5,015 bases of DNA, taken from assembly GCA_003158755.1 (NCBI GenBank), contig PMLF01000296.1, positions 1 through 5,015 on the forward strand. The letters run 5' to 3'. The position numbers and the translations under genes were made by a program. Position 1 is the stretch's first letter. The number at the start of each line of letters is the position of its first letter. This DNA is from Elusimicrobiota bacterium (GTDB lineage Bacteria > Elusimicrobiota > Elusimicrobia > FEN-1173). Positions 4,636-5,015 of the stretch are shown here, one piece after another. A model generated the notes under the pieces. That model saw nothing but the letters and a program-made list of their open reading frames with translations. It searched no databases and was not told the origin of the DNA.

Positions 4636-5015
4636 ATGACATCACGTCCGATCGTCTCCGTCATCCTTCCGACCCACAACCGATCGGGACTGTTGGCGGC
4701 GGCGATCGATTCCGTTTTGGCCCAGACCTACGTGAATTTCGAGATCATCATCGTTGACGACGCATCGACGGACGACACCCCCGGCATCGCCGCCGGGTAC
4801 ATCGCCCGGCAGGACCCCGACAAGGTCCGTTGCGTCCGCCACGACGTCAACCGCGGCCCCTCCGCGGCCCGAAACAGCGGGATCAAAATCGCCCGGGGAA
4901 AATACATCGCGTTTTTGGATTCGGACGACGCCTGGCTTCCGGAAAAACTGGAAAAGTGCGCCGGGTTCCTTAAAACCCATCCGGACGTAGACATGGTGGT
5001 GTCGGATTTAATCGA
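4636..5015 (+). CDS. Family 2 (GT-A fold) glycosyltransferase, N-terminal part
   Basis: The first 126 residues are visible; the rest lies beyond the right edge. The N-terminus VSVILPTHNR (7-16) is the opening strand of GT2 enzymes. IIIVDDASTDDT (37-48) is the nucleotide-sugar binding DDxSxDxT motif. NRGPSAARNSGI (72-83) and FLDSDDAW (93-100) follow, the latter containing the Asp-x-Asp metal-binding site. Such enzymes move a sugar from a nucleotide donor to polysaccharide, lipopolysaccharide or protein acceptors on the cytoplasmic side of the membrane. The acceptor cannot be told from this part. The ATG is preceded by GAGGAG (4627-4632). It is transcribed divergently from the response regulator, which could therefore control it, but no binding site is identified. 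It may be the first gene of a glycan cluster continuing to the right. Confidence 0.93.
   Translation, partial: MTSRPIVSVILPTHNRSGLLAAAIDSVLAQTYVNFEIIIVDDASTDDTPGIAAGYIARQDPDKVRCVRHDVNRGPSAARNSGIKIARGKYIAFLDSDDAWLPEKLEKCAGFLKTHPDVDMVVSDLI

Overview
The window comes from a GC-rich bacterium, probably Gram-negative given the secreted protein and the signalling gene types. I cannot place it in a phylum. A NarL-type regulator of this style, a free HPt protein, a diguanylate cyclase with two receiver domains and a DUF4912 protein would all fit several environmental phyla, such as Elusimicrobiota, Verrucomicrobiota or Deltaproteobacteria-like groups. I see no insertion sequence, CRISPR array, integrase or phage gene, so this looks like an ordinary chromosomal stretch.

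Layout, left to right. The left edge cuts a tRNA-Tyr(GUA) gene on the minus strand (1-57). A 167-base gap follows, holding a possible promoter and two short odd-centred palindromes. Next is a plus-strand gene for a small secreted protein with an HExxH zinc motif, resembling DUF922 (225-866). It converges, with only 15 bases between, on a minus-strand DUF4912 gene (882-1532). That gene starts at GTG, overlaps the stop of a possible 13-codon leader peptide, and carries a C9/G8 homopolymer pair near its 5' end. Upstream on the same strand come three signalling genes, transcribed in the order response regulator (3633-4316), HPt protein (3181-3528), and receiver-GGDEF-receiver diguanylate cyclase (1652-3178). 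A 319-base divergent region with no certain gene separates them from a plus-strand family 2 glycosyltransferase (4636 onward), which is cut by the right edge.

How the genes may work together. The three minus-strand signalling genes look like a phosphorelay output module. The HPt protein has its phosphorylatable histidine, the regulator has an intact receiver and a LuxR-type DNA-binding domain, and the cyclase has intact GGDEF and inhibitory-site motifs. One relay could therefore feed both transcription and cyclic di-GMP. No histidine kinase lies in the window, so the phosphate source is unknown. The neighbouring glycosyltransferase makes a link to polysaccharide or envelope glycan synthesis possible, but this rests only on proximity.

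The features most worth a second look are the cyclase architecture (a possible dead HPt-like N-terminus and a second receiver lacking one acidic residue), the homopolymer hairpin and leader peptide at the DUF4912 start, and possible alternative RNA pairings before the response regulator.
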